Shown here: positions 17,856 to 27,181 of the stretch, one piece after another
Layout of the letters: each line of letters starts with the position of its first letter
Numbering within the stretch: the first letter of the stretch is position 1
Assembly (NCBI GenBank): GCA_041576975.1
Contig: JBFGJY010000004.1
Location: 1-64,000, forward strand
From: JBFGJY01 sp041576975
Lineage (GTDB): Bacteria > Pseudomonadota > Gammaproteobacteria > UBA4575
Reading direction: 5' to 3'
DNA: 64,000 nucleotides
Notes under the pieces: generated by a model
What the model saw: the letters and a program-made list of their open reading frames with translations, nothing else
Databases searched by the model: none
What the model was told of the DNA's origin: nothing
Program-made: the position numbers and the translations under genes

Positions 17856-18551
17856 ATGCGCCAAGTAGTACTTGATACAGAAACCACTGGTCTTGAAGTT
17901 TCCCAAGGTCATCGCATTATCGAAATTGGTTGTGTCGAGATCATGCATCGGCGTACTACAAACCAAACATTTCATCAATTTATAAATCCTGAGCGTGAAA
18001 TAGATGAGGGTGCCTCAGAGGTGCATGGTATCAAACAGGATTTTCTTAAGAATAAACCTAGATTTTCAAATATTGTAGATGATTTGATTCAGTTTATTGA
18101 TGGTGCAGAGCTTATTATTCACAATGCTAGTTTTGATGTCGGATTTATAAATACCGAATTATCACTAGCCAAGCACAGCATTGCTGATATTCGAGAGCGT
18201 TGTATGGTTATTGATTCTTTAGAGTTAGCTAGAAAATTGCATCCTGGACAAAAGAATAGCTTAGATGTCTTATGCAAGCGTTATGAAATAGATAATTCTC
18301 ACCGCGAACTGCACGGCGCATTACTCGATGCTCAGATTCTAGCCGATGTTTATTTGGCTATGACAGGTGGCCAAACAACATTAAGTTTAGCGGCAAATTT
18401 TGATAAATCAACGCAACAAAAAATGTCTGCTGATAATACAAAGATTCAAAGGCCCGCGCTAAAAATTATTTATGCAAACGAGGATGAATTATGCGCCCAC
18501 GAGGCATTTTTGAATAAAATTCAACAAGAAAGTGATTCTGGCTGTGAATGA
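17856..18551 (+). CDS. dnaQ: DNA polymerase III epsilon subunit (proofreading exonuclease)
   Basis: This is the 3'-5' proofreading exonuclease of the replicative polymerase. The 231-aa protein has ExoI (LDTETTGLE), ExoII (IIHNASFDVGF) and ExoIII with its His-x4-Asp (HGALLDAQILADVY). The C-terminal tail after about residue 185 would bind the alpha subunit and is less conserved. The order yafS-rnhA-dnaQ is the ancestral gammaproteobacterial one. Confidence 0.96.
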   Translation: MRQVVLDTETTGLEVSQGHRIIEIGCVEIMHRRTTNQTFHQFINPEREIDEGASEVHGIKQDFLKNKPRFSNIVDDLIQFIDGAELIIHNASFDVGFINTELSLAKHSIADIRERCMVIDSLELARKLHPGQKNSLDVLCKRYEIDNSHRELHGALLDAQILADVYLAMTGGQTTLSLAANFDKSTQQKMSADNTKIQRPALKIIYANEDELCAHEAFLNKIQQESDSGCE

Positions 18552-18669
18552 ATGATGGGGTTGTATTGCATACCAGCGGAGTTTCATGTTCATAGCGGTT
18601 GCTGTACTGCGTGAATTTCGTTACATTTCGTTCATCTTTATTTTTTGCCACCTTGTGGAGTCATCTGTT

Positions 18670-18894
18670 ATGAGAAAAAAACTAATTATTTTCATATTAT
18701 CCACCTTACCTTTAGTTATTACTGGATGTGGAGATAATGGTGGAGCAGCAAGTGGCAAATGGGTAGGTGAGGTCTTCGAGAGTTCAAATACGAAAACTTC
18801 AACTATAGTTGGTGAATTCGACTCATATGATGAATGTGTTGCTGAATCACAAAAAGAGGCAAAATCTGGAATTTTTAACTGTGGTATAAAATAA
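18670..18894 (+). CDS. Small lipoprotein of unknown function
   Basis: From ATG 18670 the product is 74 aa with a clear lipoprotein signal, MRKKLIIFILSTLPLVITGC (lipobox Cys20), and a mature part of about 55 residues. The mature region contains two further cysteines (DECVAES and FNCGIK) that could form a disulfide in the periplasm. A longer frame opens at 18586, but ATG 18670 is preceded by a tggag ribosome-binding site and gives the signal peptide the right position. I do not recognise a family. It converges on smpB. Confidence 0.65.
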   Translation: MRKKLIIFILSTLPLVITGCGDNGGAASGKWVGEVFESSNTKTSTIVGEFDSYDECVAESQKEAKSGIFNCGIK

Positions 18895-18980
18895 TTGCAA
18901 TCTCCTAAATATAGCAGCTACAACAATGCTAGGTGTAAACCTGAGATATTTAACTTTGGATAAGAGCTCTTGCTCAGTCG

Positions 18981-19454
18981 CTATTTTCCGTGTTTTAGAA
19001 TTCTTTGTTTGTCTCGTTGCCAATCTCGTTCTTTAATGCTCGCGCGTTTGTCTTGTTTTTGTTTGCCTTTGGCAATTCCAATTTCAATTTTGGCAACGCC
19101 TTTCTTCCAGTACATTGACAAAGGGACGATAGTAAAACCTTTCCTCTCTACAGCTCCAACTAACTTAGATAATTCATTTTTGTGCAATAGCAGTTTTCGC
19201 GTTCGCGTTGGATCGACAGATTTGTGGGTCGAAGTTGTAGGTAACGGGCTAATATGTGCGCCTAAGAGCCATGCTTCCATGTCCTTGATAAGGACATAAC
19301 TTTCTTTTAGTTGTATGCTTTTTGCTCTTAAACTTTTTACTTCCCAACCTTCAAGAATTAGTCCAGCCTCTATCTGTTCAATAATAAAATAATCATGACG
19401 AGCTTTTTTATTAATCGCAATATAATTACCTGTTTTATGCTTAGACTTAGTCAT
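18981..19454 (-). CDS. smpB: tmRNA-binding protein SmpB
   Basis: SmpB brings tmRNA to stalled ribosomes for trans-translation. The 157-aa protein has the family signatures NKKARHDYFI, EGWEVKSLR and LLGAHISPL, and a basic C-terminal tail (KERDWQRDKQRILKHGK) that enters the empty mRNA channel. The gene lies divergent from the SNF transporter and ratA/ratB, as in many gammaproteobacteria where smpB neighbours ratA. No tmRNA gene is visible in the flanking sequence. Confidence 0.96.
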   Translation of the reverse strand: MTKSKHKTGNYIAINKKARHDYFIIEQIEAGLILEGWEVKSLRAKSIQLKESYVLIKDMEAWLLGAHISPLPTTSTHKSVDPTRTRKLLLHKNELSKLVGAVERKGFTIVPLSMYWKKGVAKIEIGIAKGKQKQDKRASIKERDWQRDKQRILKHGK

Positions 19455-19558
19455 TGACTCTATTATGGTGTATTTGAATATAGCTTACGATGGCTCCTAA
19501 GTATAAGTTAAACAATTTTTTTAAATGCTTGTTGATCACTCAATAATGTAGGCTATTA

Positions 19559-20956
19559 ATGGCTAATTTAAGAACATCGATTCATGGATATTGGACTTCG
19601 AGATTTGCGTTCGTATTAGCTGCAGCGGGTTCTGCTGTCGGCTTGGGAAATATTTGGAAGTTTCCCTACATGGCTGGTGAAAATGGTGGTGGTGCCTTTG
19701 TATTGTTGTATCTCATTTGCATTGCTTTATTTGGTATACCCGTAATGATGTCTGAAGTGTTATTGGGACGCAGGGGTAGAAGTAGTCCTATAAATACAAT
19801 GACTGCATTGGCTGAAGAGGAAAATAGAAGTGGCTCTTGGGGCTTACTTGGCTTAATGGGAGTGTTGGCCGGATTTTTAATTCTTTCATATTATAGTGTG
19901 ATTGCCGGATGGGCGTTGGCTTATGTAGTGGAAACAGGAACTGGTACTTTTATAGGAGTCACAAGTGATGGGGCGGGAGAAGTTTTTAATAGTTTAATAT
20001 CAAATCCAAATCGACTTCTGTTTTGGCATACTTTATTTATGGTGTTGACAATGTTGATCGTTGTCAGAGGTGTAAATAAAGGCTTAGAAACCGCGGTGCG
20101 GTTTTTAATGCCAGCTTTGTTCGTCTTAATTCTAGTAATGATTGTTTATGCAGTCTTTAAAGGTGAGTTTTACGCGGGATTAAAATTTTTATTTGCTCCA
20201 GATTTCTCCAAATTAAGTCCAGAAGCCATATTGAAAGCAATGGGGCAAGCTTTTTTTAGTCTAAGCTTAGGCATGGGTGCAATTATGATGTATGGCTCTT
20301 ATCTGCCAAGCGACGCATCCATTGCTACAACTAGTTTTCAAGTGGCGATTGCAGACACTGTGGTTGCCATATTTGCAGGTCTGGCAATTTTTCCAATCGT
20401 TTTTGCAAATGGTTTAGAAGCAGGGCAAGGCCCAGGGTTAATTTTTAACACACTTCCACTTGCCTTTGGACAAATGACTGGAGGCGTACTATTTGGTACT
20501 TTATTTTTTATCCTTTTGGTATTTGCTGCATGGACTTCGGCGATATCTTTGATCGAACCCGCAGTAGCGTGGTTAATAGAAAAATTTTCGATCTCTCGAT
20601 TATTGTCATCTGTAATATGTGGAGCTGTTACTTGGACGATTGGTCTTGGGACAGTATTTTCATTTAATAATTGGAACAAGATCGAATTGTTTAATGGCAC
20701 CTTCCTTGAAGGCAAATCTTTTTTTGATTTATTAGATTACGCAACTTCAAATATCATGCTACCGTTAGGCGGAATTTTAATTTGTATTTTTGCCGCATGG
20801 TTCATGAGCGAATCCTCGCGACGTGATGAACTTAATCTTAAATATGAAGGTGTGTATCGTTTATGGCGTTTTCTTGCAAGATATATAACGCCAATAGGCG
20901 TGATTCTGATTTTTTTGCATGTGATTGGTATTCTAGAAAAGCTTCAAATAACCTAA
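19559..20956 (+). CDS. Sodium-dependent transporter, SNF/NSS family
   Basis: The 465-aa polytopic membrane protein belongs to the neurotransmitter:sodium symporter family, whose bacterial members take up amino acids with Na+. The first helix carries the signature AAAGSAVGLGNIWKFPY, with the unwound sodium and substrate site, followed by NGGGAFVLLY. About 11-12 helices are apparent. The substrate cannot be read from sequence. It begins 105 bp from the divergent smpB start and ends 10 bp before ratA, so it may share a transcript with ratA-ratB. It is an insertion relative to the usual smpB/ratA pair. Confidence 0.9.
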   Translation: MANLRTSIHGYWTSRFAFVLAAAGSAVGLGNIWKFPYMAGENGGGAFVLLYLICIALFGIPVMMSEVLLGRRGRSSPINTMTALAEEENRSGSWGLLGLMGVLAGFLILSYYSVIAGWALAYVVETGTGTFIGVTSDGAGEVFNSLISNPNRLLFWHTLFMVLTMLIVVRGVNKGLETAVRFLMPALFVLILVMIVYAVFKGEFYAGLKFLFAPDFSKLSPEAILKAMGQAFFSLSLGMGAIMMYGSYLPSDASIATTSFQVAIADTVVAIFAGLAIFPIVFANGLEAGQGPGLIFNTLPLAFGQMTGGVLFGTLFFILLVFAAWTSAISLIEPAVAWLIEKFSISRLLSSVICGAVTWTIGLGTVFSFNNWNKIELFNGTFLEGKSFFDLLDYATSNIMLPLGGILICIFAAWFMSESSRRDELNLKYEGVYRLWRFLARYITPIGVILIFLHVIGILEKLQIT

Positions 20957-20966
20957 TACTTTTTCT

Positions 20967-21401
20967 ATGACCCATGTGCAACGCAGTGTACTGTTGCCCT
21001 ATTCGGTGGCGCAGATGTACCAATTAGTCAACGATGTGGATTTGTATCCTGAATTTATTCCATGGTGTGTGAAATGTGATGTGCAGAATAAAAATGAGAA
21101 AGAGAAGCAGGCTACTATGCACTTTTCGAGCAGAGGTATCAAAGCGTCAGTTACAACTTGCAATGAGCTGATAGAAAACAAGAAAATTACCATGCATTTA
21201 GTAGCAGGGCCATTTAAACATTTAACAGGGGGGTGGCAATTTCATAATATTGATGACTATGCGTGCCGAGTAGAATTAGATATGGAATTTGCATTTTCTA
21301 ATCGCCTATATGAAATAACGCTGGGTCCAATTTTTAATCAAGTCGCCAATAAGCTAGTTTCCGCTTTTGCGCAAAGAGCAGAGGATTTGTATGGAAAATA
21401 A
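20967..21401 (+). CDS. ratA: RatA / COQ10-like START-domain protein
   Basis: This 144-aa single-domain protein belongs to the polyketide cyclase/START family. The typical N-terminus is SVLLPYSVAQMYQLVNDVDLYPEFIPWC. E. coli RatA has been reported to act on 50S ribosomes, while the homologous COQ10 proteins bind ubiquinone. Which role applies is unresolved, though a quinone role would be compatible with the respiratory genes in the window. It overlaps ratB by 11 bp. Confidence 0.9.
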   Translation: MTHVQRSVLLPYSVAQMYQLVNDVDLYPEFIPWCVKCDVQNKNEKEKQATMHFSSRGIKASVTTCNELIENKKITMHLVAGPFKHLTGGWQFHNIDDYACRVELDMEFAFSNRLYEITLGPIFNQVANKLVSAFAQRAEDLYGK

Positions 21402-21684
21402 CAAATCTATTTCAGTAATAGTTTGTTATGCGCAAGCTGATCAGCAAGAAATCGTTTCGCTAATCTTACCGCCACAAACAAAAGTACTGAAAGCTATACA
21501 ACAATCTGGTATTTTGGATAAATTTCCTGAAATTGATTTATCTAAAAACAGCATTGGAATATTTGGTAAAATTGTAAAGTTAGACCAAGTATTACTCAAC
21601 AAAGACAGAATAGAAATTTACCGCCCCTTGTACCTTGATCCAATGCAAGCGCGACGTCAACGTGCAGAACAACAAGAACATTAA
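21391..21684 (+). CDS. ratB: RatB/RnfH-family ubiquitin-like protein
   Basis: The 97-aa protein has the beta-grasp pattern of the RnfH/RatB family (VIVCYAQADQQEIVSLILPP ... IEIYRPLYLDPMQARRQRAEQ). ATG 21391 was chosen because a gagg ribosome-binding site lies 8 bases upstream and the length then matches the family; an in-frame TTG at 21367 would add eight residues. It overlaps the end of ratA by 11 bp, as in E. coli. The biochemical function is not established. Confidence 0.9.
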   Translation: MENNKSISVIVCYAQADQQEIVSLILPPQTKVLKAIQQSGILDKFPEIDLSKNSIGIFGKIVKLDQVLLNKDRIEIYRPLYLDPMQARRQRAEQQEH

Positions 21685-21731
21685 TATTTGAGTATGGTAT
21701 TGATTAAAATATTTAAGTTAAAGGTTTTCAA

Positions 21732-22166
21732 ATGAAGTTGACTAACTATGTATTGACCCAAGTTTTAATGTTTAATTTTGCCTTAAGTTTCTTATGTATT
21801 GCTTATGCTGATGGAATGAATATCAAATACGGTTTATGGGAGATGAAGAGCAGAGTAACAATGCCTTTTGGAGGTGGTACACAAGAACATATTTCACAAG
21901 ACTGCTTCACTAAATCTATGTCAATACCAGAGCAATTAATGAAGAATAATCAAGGGTGTGAAATCCTAGATAAAAAAGTTGATGCTAATTCCATGCAATG
22001 GACAGTTAGATGTCAAAATGAAGGTATAGAAACAATTGGTAAAGGTAGTATGCAATCTACAGAAACGACAATGACCGGTAACATGAATCTTTCTACAACG
22101 CTAAATGGTGAAAATATGGAGATAAGTACAAATTGGGAAGGAAAATTTATTGGAGATTGCAAATAA
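21732..22166 (+). CDS. DUF3617-family exported protein
   Basis: The 144-aa product has a Sec signal peptide ending near YADGMN. The mature domain starts with the KYGLWEMKSRVTM pattern typical of DUF3617, where a GLWE motif follows the signal. Two cysteines (QDCFTKS and QGCEIL) and late ones (VRCQNE, GDCK) could pair in the periplasm. The function of the family is unknown. It is 47 bp after ratB and converges with bamE, about 30 bp away. Confidence 0.75.
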   Translation: MKLTNYVLTQVLMFNFALSFLCIAYADGMNIKYGLWEMKSRVTMPFGGGTQEHISQDCFTKSMSIPEQLMKNNQGCEILDKKVDANSMQWTVRCQNEGIETIGKGSMQSTETTMTGNMNLSTTLNGENMEISTNWEGKFIGDCK

Positions 22167-22196
22167 TAAGGAGTAATTATTTACATACATACGTCG

Positions 22197-22697
22197 CTAG
22201 TTATTTTGGTCTTTATTTGTTTCTTGCATTTGTTCCAGTTCTTTGGCTTGCTGTTCTAACTCTTCCTGTTCTTTTTCCGCTTTTTCATCTGTAGAGACTT
22301 GTTCTATAGTATGTTGTTTCTTATCGCCATCTTTATTTTCTTTTTCTTCAGCAATGATTACATCATCCCTTACAATATATTTTTTATAGATATCAATAAC
22401 TTCATCACGATCAAAAATTAACGTTAATTGGCGGCGTTGTTGTTCTCCATACCCTGGAATAAAAAGATAAATATAATCCCATCGGTCTGGGTGGAAACTG
22501 TCAACAATTAAAGGGTTACCAAGCACAAAACGAACCTGTTCTTTGGTCATGCCTAATTTTATTTGTTCAACAGATTTTGCTTCTACAGCGTTACCTTGTT
22601 GTACATCGATTTTGTATACTGTCAACAATTTACTTTGGCATCCATGTAGAGAGAAAGCACAGCACAATGTGCATACAATAGCCCTTAAATTGTTCAT
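22197..22697 (-). CDS. bamE: Outer membrane assembly lipoprotein BamE with charged C-terminal tail
   Basis: BamE is an accessory lipoprotein of the beta-barrel assembly machine. The signal peptide has its lipobox at Cys20 (LHGC). The BamE domain is seen in IKLGMTKEQVRFVLGNP, DRWDYIYLFIPG and LTLIFDRDEVIDIY. The protein is 166 aa against about 113 in E. coli. The excess is a highly charged Glu/Lys/Gln tail from about residue 115 onward, likely coiled coil or disordered in the periplasm. It is the last gene of nadK-recN-bamE, 6 bp after recN. Confidence 0.92.
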   Translation of the reverse strand: MNNLRAIVCTLCCAFSLHGCQSKLLTVYKIDVQQGNAVEAKSVEQIKLGMTKEQVRFVLGNPLIVDSFHPDRWDYIYLFIPGYGEQQRRQLTLIFDRDEVIDIYKKYIVRDDVIIAEEKENKDGDKKQHTIEQVSTDEKAEKEQEELEQQAKELEQMQETNKDQNN

Positions 22698-22703
22698 ATT
22701 TTG

Positions 22704-24377
22704 CTAAATTTTAATTTGGCGCAACATTTCTTTTGCATGCTCATGAGTATTGCGAGTTATTTCAATACCGCCGAGCATACGCGCAAGTTCTTCGATACGA
22801 GCCGTTTCGGTAAGGTGTGAAACTTCAGTTGTTATAGAACCATCTTGTTCAGACTTTTTAACTTTATAGTGATGGTGTGCTTGTGCAGCTACTTGGGGTA
22901 AATGGGTTACACAAAACACCTGCGCATCATTACCCAGCTTTCGCAAATGTCTGCCAACTACCTCGGCCGTTGCGCCTCCCACACCTGAATCGACTTCGTC
23001 GAAGATCAGAGTTGGGATACCTAGGTTATTGGCTGTGGCCATCTGTATGGCAAGACTTAGTCTTGATAGTTCACCGCCTGATGCTACTTTGTTCAGGGGT
23101 CGAAGTGACTGGCCTGGATTGGTGCTGACCATAAATTGGATCTCGTCTAAGCCATGTAGAGATAGCTCTAGGGATTTTTTGACTCGTATGTCTATATAAA
23201 AGCGTCCGTCTTGCATGCCCAGGGATTGCATAGAGTCGGTTATTTTTTGATTTAGCTCATTCGCAGCTTTTCTTCTAGCGGAACTGATTTCTTTAGCTAA
23301 AGTTCGGTAATGATTTTCCGCTTCTTGCATTGATATTTTAAGTTTATCCGGATCTTCGTGGCTGCCTTCAAGTTTTTCAAGCTCTGCTTGTAAGGATGCC
23401 TGCAGTGGAACCAGTTGCGAAGGTTTAACTTTATGTTTACGCGCAATTTCTTCTATTGCAGCGATGCGTTCTTCCACTAGTTGTAATTCTTCTGGGTTAG
23501 AGGATATTTGCTCAGAATAATTGCGTAATGTATTGGATACTTCTTTAATTTGTATATGAATACTTTGTAAACTATCCAGTGGTTCATTTAGTTCTCGATC
23601 AGTAGAGCTTAATTTTTCTAGCTCCTTGATTATATTATTAAGTTGATCGTAGACCGCATCATCATTTTCCCCATCAAGTTGTTGCGATATACGCATGCTA
23701 CCTTCATTTAGTTCTTTTGCGTTATTTAAAAGTATATGTTGATCATTTAGTTCTTCATATTCATCTTTATTTAAACTGAGTCGTTCAAGCTCCTTATTTT
23801 GATAGCGTAATAATTCTAATTGCGAAAGTGTATTTTTTTGGTTGCTCTCGATGATTTGTAATTGATTGTTTAGACTTTGCCAAAGTCGATAAACTGTTGC
23901 TAATTTTTCAATTCTATTTTCATTGTCTGAATAGCTATCCAATAATTCGCGTTGTTTATCTTTTTGCATAAGTGATTGGTGTTCATGTTGACCATAGACA
24001 TCTACAAATAAATCACTAATGCTGCGCAGTACTGTTACAGAACAGGGGGTGTTGTTGATATAAGCTTTAGATTTACCGTCTACTGAAATAACACGACGTA
24101 ATACACAATCGTCCCCCATATAAAGGTCGCGCTCTTCTAACCAACTTATAGCCTGTTTTGTACTGCTAATGTCCACTGTAGCAACAACTTCAACTTTTTC
24201 ATTAGCATCGCGCGCCACTGAACGATCTGCTCGATTACCAAGTGTTAAGTTAAGTGCGTCAATAATAATCGATTTTCCAGCACCTGTTTCACCGGTGAGT
24301 ACACTCATGCCGGCAAAGAAATCCAATTCCAGCTCGTCAATGATTGCAAAGTTGCTAATGTAGATCGATTTAAGCAT
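22704..24377 (-). CDS. recN: DNA repair protein RecN
   Basis: RecN is an SMC-like ATPase for double-strand-break repair. The 557-aa protein has Walker A GETGAGKSIIIDALNL near the N-terminus, a long central coiled-coil region, a signature motif at ASGGELSRLSLA, and Walker B LIFDEVDSGVGG. The length is typical. It lies between nadK (26 bp upstream) and bamE (6 bp downstream) on the same strand, as in E. coli. No LexA box was recognised in front of it. Confidence 0.97.
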   Translation of the reverse strand: MLKSIYISNFAIIDELELDFFAGMSVLTGETGAGKSIIIDALNLTLGNRADRSVARDANEKVEVVATVDISSTKQAISWLEERDLYMGDDCVLRRVISVDGKSKAYINNTPCSVTVLRSISDLFVDVYGQHEHQSLMQKDKQRELLDSYSDNENRIEKLATVYRLWQSLNNQLQIIESNQKNTLSQLELLRYQNKELERLSLNKDEYEELNDQHILLNNAKELNEGSMRISQQLDGENDDAVYDQLNNIIKELEKLSSTDRELNEPLDSLQSIHIQIKEVSNTLRNYSEQISSNPEELQLVEERIAAIEEIARKHKVKPSQLVPLQASLQAELEKLEGSHEDPDKLKISMQEAENHYRTLAKEISSARRKAANELNQKITDSMQSLGMQDGRFYIDIRVKKSLELSLHGLDEIQFMVSTNPGQSLRPLNKVASGGELSRLSLAIQMATANNLGIPTLIFDEVDSGVGGATAEVVGRHLRKLGNDAQVFCVTHLPQVAAQAHHHYKVKKSEQDGSITTEVSHLTETARIEELARMLGGIEITRNTHEHAKEMLRQIKI

Positions 24378-24403
24378 ATTCCCGTTTGGAAGATAGGTAG
24401 CGC

Positions 24404-25291
24404 TCAGGATCTTTTACTATTGGGTGGTGTGCTCCAGCGTAGTTTTTCGCGCAACACATCAAAGTAATCATAGTCTTTAGGTTGAATTAATCGTAATGCA
24501 CATTTTCCTTTTTCAATTTTTAGTGTATCTCCTGGCATAAAATCCATGTTGATTTGTCCGTCGACGGAAGCTAGTGCGGTGTAACGATTTTGCTTGGGCA
24601 GAAGAATTTCAACCAGGCTGTCGGCATCTATCACAATTGGGCGATTACTAAGTGTGTGAGGGCAAATAGGCACCAGCACAATTGCACCTATATTGGGATG
24701 CAATATTGGGCCTCCACCTGAGAGGGCATAAGCGGTTGATCCAGTTGGAGTGGCAACAATATAACCATCAGCACGAAGAGTATTTAGATGTTGTTTATTA
24801 ACACGGGTTTCAATTTCGATCATACGTACCATCTGCATAGCATGGACAACTACATCATTGATAGCATTTGCAGTACTTATGGTTTTCCCATCTCTTAGTA
24901 GGCTGGCTTGTAATACAAAGCGTTGTTCTACTATGTAATTACCTGCAAAAATTTGATCGAGCTGAATTTCAATTTCATCTGGACTAATTTCAGCTAGAAA
25001 CCCAAGATGCCCTAAATTGATTCCAAGCATAGGAATATCATTTTGGATCAGGCTATGAGCTGCATGCAGAAGAGTGCCGTCACCCCCAACTACAATCACG
25101 AGATTACAATTTGCAGCAATTTCCTCAGAACTACTGGGTTCTACCGATTTTTGAATAAGCTTGGCAGACACTGCATCCGTGTAGATATCTACAGGTCTAT
25201 CAGATAAATACTGGTAGAGCGATTGGACTGTACTAGCTATTTGTTGATCTTCAGGTTTGGAAACAATCCCGATTGTGGAAAACTGGCTCAC
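24404..25291 (-). CDS. nadK: NAD kinase
   Basis: NadK phosphorylates NAD to NADP. The GGDGT ATP-binding motif is present (VVVGGDGTLLHAAHS), along with the NxxLGHLGFL and TPTGSTAYALSGGGP blocks. The open frame extends to ATG 25384, but residues before MSQFSTIGIV have no counterpart in the family and would run back towards the hrcA promoter. GTG at 25291-25289 gives a 295-aa protein of standard length, so it is preferred. The gene leads the minus-strand nadK-recN-bamE unit, divergent from hrcA. Confidence 0.92.
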   Translation of the reverse strand: MSQFSTIGIVSKPEDQQIASTVQSLYQYLSDRPVDIYTDAVSAKLIQKSVEPSSSEEIAANCNLVIVVGGDGTLLHAAHSLIQNDIPMLGINLGHLGFLAEISPDEIEIQLDQIFAGNYIVEQRFVLQASLLRDGKTISTANAINDVVVHAMQMVRMIEIETRVNKQHLNTLRADGYIVATPTGSTAYALSGGGPILHPNIGAIVLVPICPHTLSNRPIVIDADSLVEILLPKQNRYTALASVDGQINMDFMPGDTLKIEKGKCALRLIQPKDYDYFDVLREKLRWSTPPNSKRS

Positions 25292-25359
25292 GGTTAGATT
25301 TAATCTGATTTTATTGAAAGCTATCACGGATCTTCTACCTACACTAGTCGGACACCTTC

Positions 25360-25388
25360 TTGACATAGCTGAGTAGTATTGCAATTAT
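25360..25388 (+). promoter_or_regulatory. Sigma-70-type promoter of hrcA
   Basis: A perfect TTGACA at 25360-25365 is followed by a 17-bp spacer and AATTAT at 25383-25388, a four-of-six match to TATAAT. The predicted start, near 25395, falls inside the CIRCE operator, which is how HrcA repression usually works. Confidence 0.65.
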
Positions 25389-25392
25389 GTTT

Positions 25393-25419
25393 TTGGCACT
25401 CTAGCACTTAGAGTGCCAA
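25393..25419 (+). promoter_or_regulatory. CIRCE operator (HrcA binding site)
   Basis: The inverted repeat TTGGCACTC-N9-GAGTGCCAA is perfectly symmetrical and keeps the nine-base spacer of the CIRCE consensus (TTAGCACTC-N9-GAGTGCTAA), with one compensated change per arm. It lies 24 bp before the hrcA ATG and overlaps the predicted transcription start, so HrcA should repress its own operon. Confidence 0.95.
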
Positions 25420-25443
25420 AAACTTGCTAGGATGTAACTTAAT

Positions 25444-26502
25444 ATGGTCTCGATTGAAAATTCAGGCTTTTCTTTAAATGAACGTACTCAGTGCTTATTA
25501 AAAGTGCTGGTAGAGAGTTATATCTCAGATGGTCAACCACTGGGCTCGCGTACTCTGGCTAAACTTTCAGAACTGGATATCAGTCCAGCTACGGTGCGCA
25601 ATGTTATGGCGGATTTGGAAGAACTTGGTTTTGTCGAATCGCCGCATACCTCTGCAGGCCGAGTACCCACAATTAGGGGCTATCGATTATTCGTCGATAC
25701 CATGCTTAAGGTACAACCTCTTACCACAGATGTGGTCTCCGAGGTAATAAAAAACTTAAATCCTAATCAAACGGTGAATAGTTTAGTTGAGAGTGCCTCT
25801 GGACTGTTATCTGGCCTAACAAGTATGGCGGGCGTAGTTACTATACCTAAACATGAACGTACTGAATTTCGCCAAATTGAATTTTTACCACTTTCAGAGC
25901 AGCGCGTTTTGGCAATTTTAGTGATGAACCAACAAGAAGTTCAAAATCGTATTTTGCATACCGATCGAGAATATTCTGAATCGGAGTTACAACAAGCCGC
26001 GAATTACTTAAACGAATTATGCGCTGGCCAAGATTTAGTTGCAGCTAGACAAAAAATTCTAGATGAGCTAGACCATGTTCGCGAGCATATGAATGATCTC
26101 ATGCGCTCAGCAGTTGAGATGGGAGAAAAAATATTTTCTGAATCTGAGACAAGCAAGGCTGATTTTGTAGTAGTCGGTCAAACCAATTTAATGGAATATG
26201 ATGAATTATCAGACTTAGAGAAACTAAGAAGTTTGTTTGAAGCTTTTGGTCAAAAACAAGAGTTTCTGCGTTTATTAGATCGATGTATTTGTGCACAGGG
26301 GGTGCAAATTTTTATTGGTCATGAATCAGGCTACAATGTCTTAGATGATTGCAGTGTTATTACTTCTCCCTATACTGTAGATGATGAGGTTCTAGGTGTA
26401 ATCGCTGTAGTGGGACCAACACGGATGTCATATGATCGCGTTATCCCTATAGTTGATTTAACAGCTAAGTTGCTTGGCGAAGCCTTGAATAATCAAGTTT
26501 AA
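25444..26502 (+). CDS. hrcA: Heat-inducible transcription repressor HrcA
   Basis: HrcA binds CIRCE and represses chaperone genes until unfolded protein titrates GroEL. The 352-aa protein has the N-terminal winged helix (LGSRTLAKLSELDISPATVRN and MADLEELGFVESPHTSAGR) and the GAF-like/dimerisation region. The CIRCE element sits just upstream. grpE follows after 52 bp and is probably co-transcribed. E. coli lacks HrcA; here it coexists with a sigma-32-type promoter before dnaK. Confidence 0.96.
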   Translation: MVSIENSGFSLNERTQCLLKVLVESYISDGQPLGSRTLAKLSELDISPATVRNVMADLEELGFVESPHTSAGRVPTIRGYRLFVDTMLKVQPLTTDVVSEVIKNLNPNQTVNSLVESASGLLSGLTSMAGVVTIPKHERTEFRQIEFLPLSEQRVLAILVMNQQEVQNRILHTDREYSESELQQAANYLNELCAGQDLVAARQKILDELDHVREHMNDLMRSAVEMGEKIFSESETSKADFVVVGQTNLMEYDELSDLEKLRSLFEAFGQKQEFLRLLDRCICAQGVQIFIGHESGYNVLDDCSVITSPYTVDDEVLGVIAVVGPTRMSYDRVIPIVDLTAKLLGEALNNQV

Positions 26503-26554
26503 TCCACATATTTGAACTCAGAAAAATATCGTTGTTTCGATAATATGTAAAGTT

Positions 26555-27127
26555 ATGACTGAAACTAATCAAAATGCAGATGTGAATGATCCGTCAGCTG
26601 AAGAATCTTCACCTGAAAACGCTAATGATAGTGTAGATCAACACGTCAATCCTGAGGCTTTAGAACAAGAACTTGAAAATGCACAACAAAAAGTAGCTGA
26701 ATATCATGACAAGATGCTGCGGATGCAGGCTGAAATGGAGAATCTGCGTAAACGCAACGAACGTGATTTATCTAATGCGCACAAGTATGCGATTGAAAAA
26801 TTTGCGAGCGAATTATTACAAGTCAAAGACAGTTTAGAGCTAGGGCTTGATGCAGCAGACGTGAATGCAGCAAAACTACAAGAAGGTACGGAACTTACAC
26901 TCAAAATGATGAATAGCGTGCTTCAGAAATTTGCCATTGAAGAAATCGACCCAAGTGGCGAGACATTTGATCCCAATCTTCATCAGGCCATGACGATGCA
27001 AGTGAGCAACGAGCATGAACCCAACACTGTGATCAGCGTAATGCAAAAGGGTTATATCTTGAATGACCGGCTACTGAGGCCTGCAATGGTCATCGTGGCC
27101 AAGGCGCCAGAAGAAGTAGCTGATTAG
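26555..27127 (+). CDS. grpE: Nucleotide exchange factor GrpE
   Basis: GrpE releases ADP from DnaK. The 190-aa protein has an acidic, disordered N-terminus, a long helix with the MLRMQAEMENLRKRNERD core, and the C-terminal beta domain ending in GYILNDRLLRPAMVIVAK. It lies between hrcA and dnaK; a 143-bp gap with a dnaK-proximal heat-shock promoter separates it from dnaK. Confidence 0.97.
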   Translation: MTETNQNADVNDPSAEESSPENANDSVDQHVNPEALEQELENAQQKVAEYHDKMLRMQAEMENLRKRNERDLSNAHKYAIEKFASELLQVKDSLELGLDAADVNAAKLQEGTELTLKMMNSVLQKFAIEEIDPSGETFDPNLHQAMTMQVSNEHEPNTVISVMQKGYILNDRLLRPAMVIVAKAPEEVAD

Positions 27128-27181
27128 TGAGGCTAATGCGACGATTTATGGGAAAAATGCTGTTTTTTTATTCAATACTGC

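Noticed and set aside
25292..25384. nadK starting at ATG 25384
   Set aside because: This would add 31 residues without family similarity and place coding sequence over the hrcA promoter; GTG 25291 gives the standard length.
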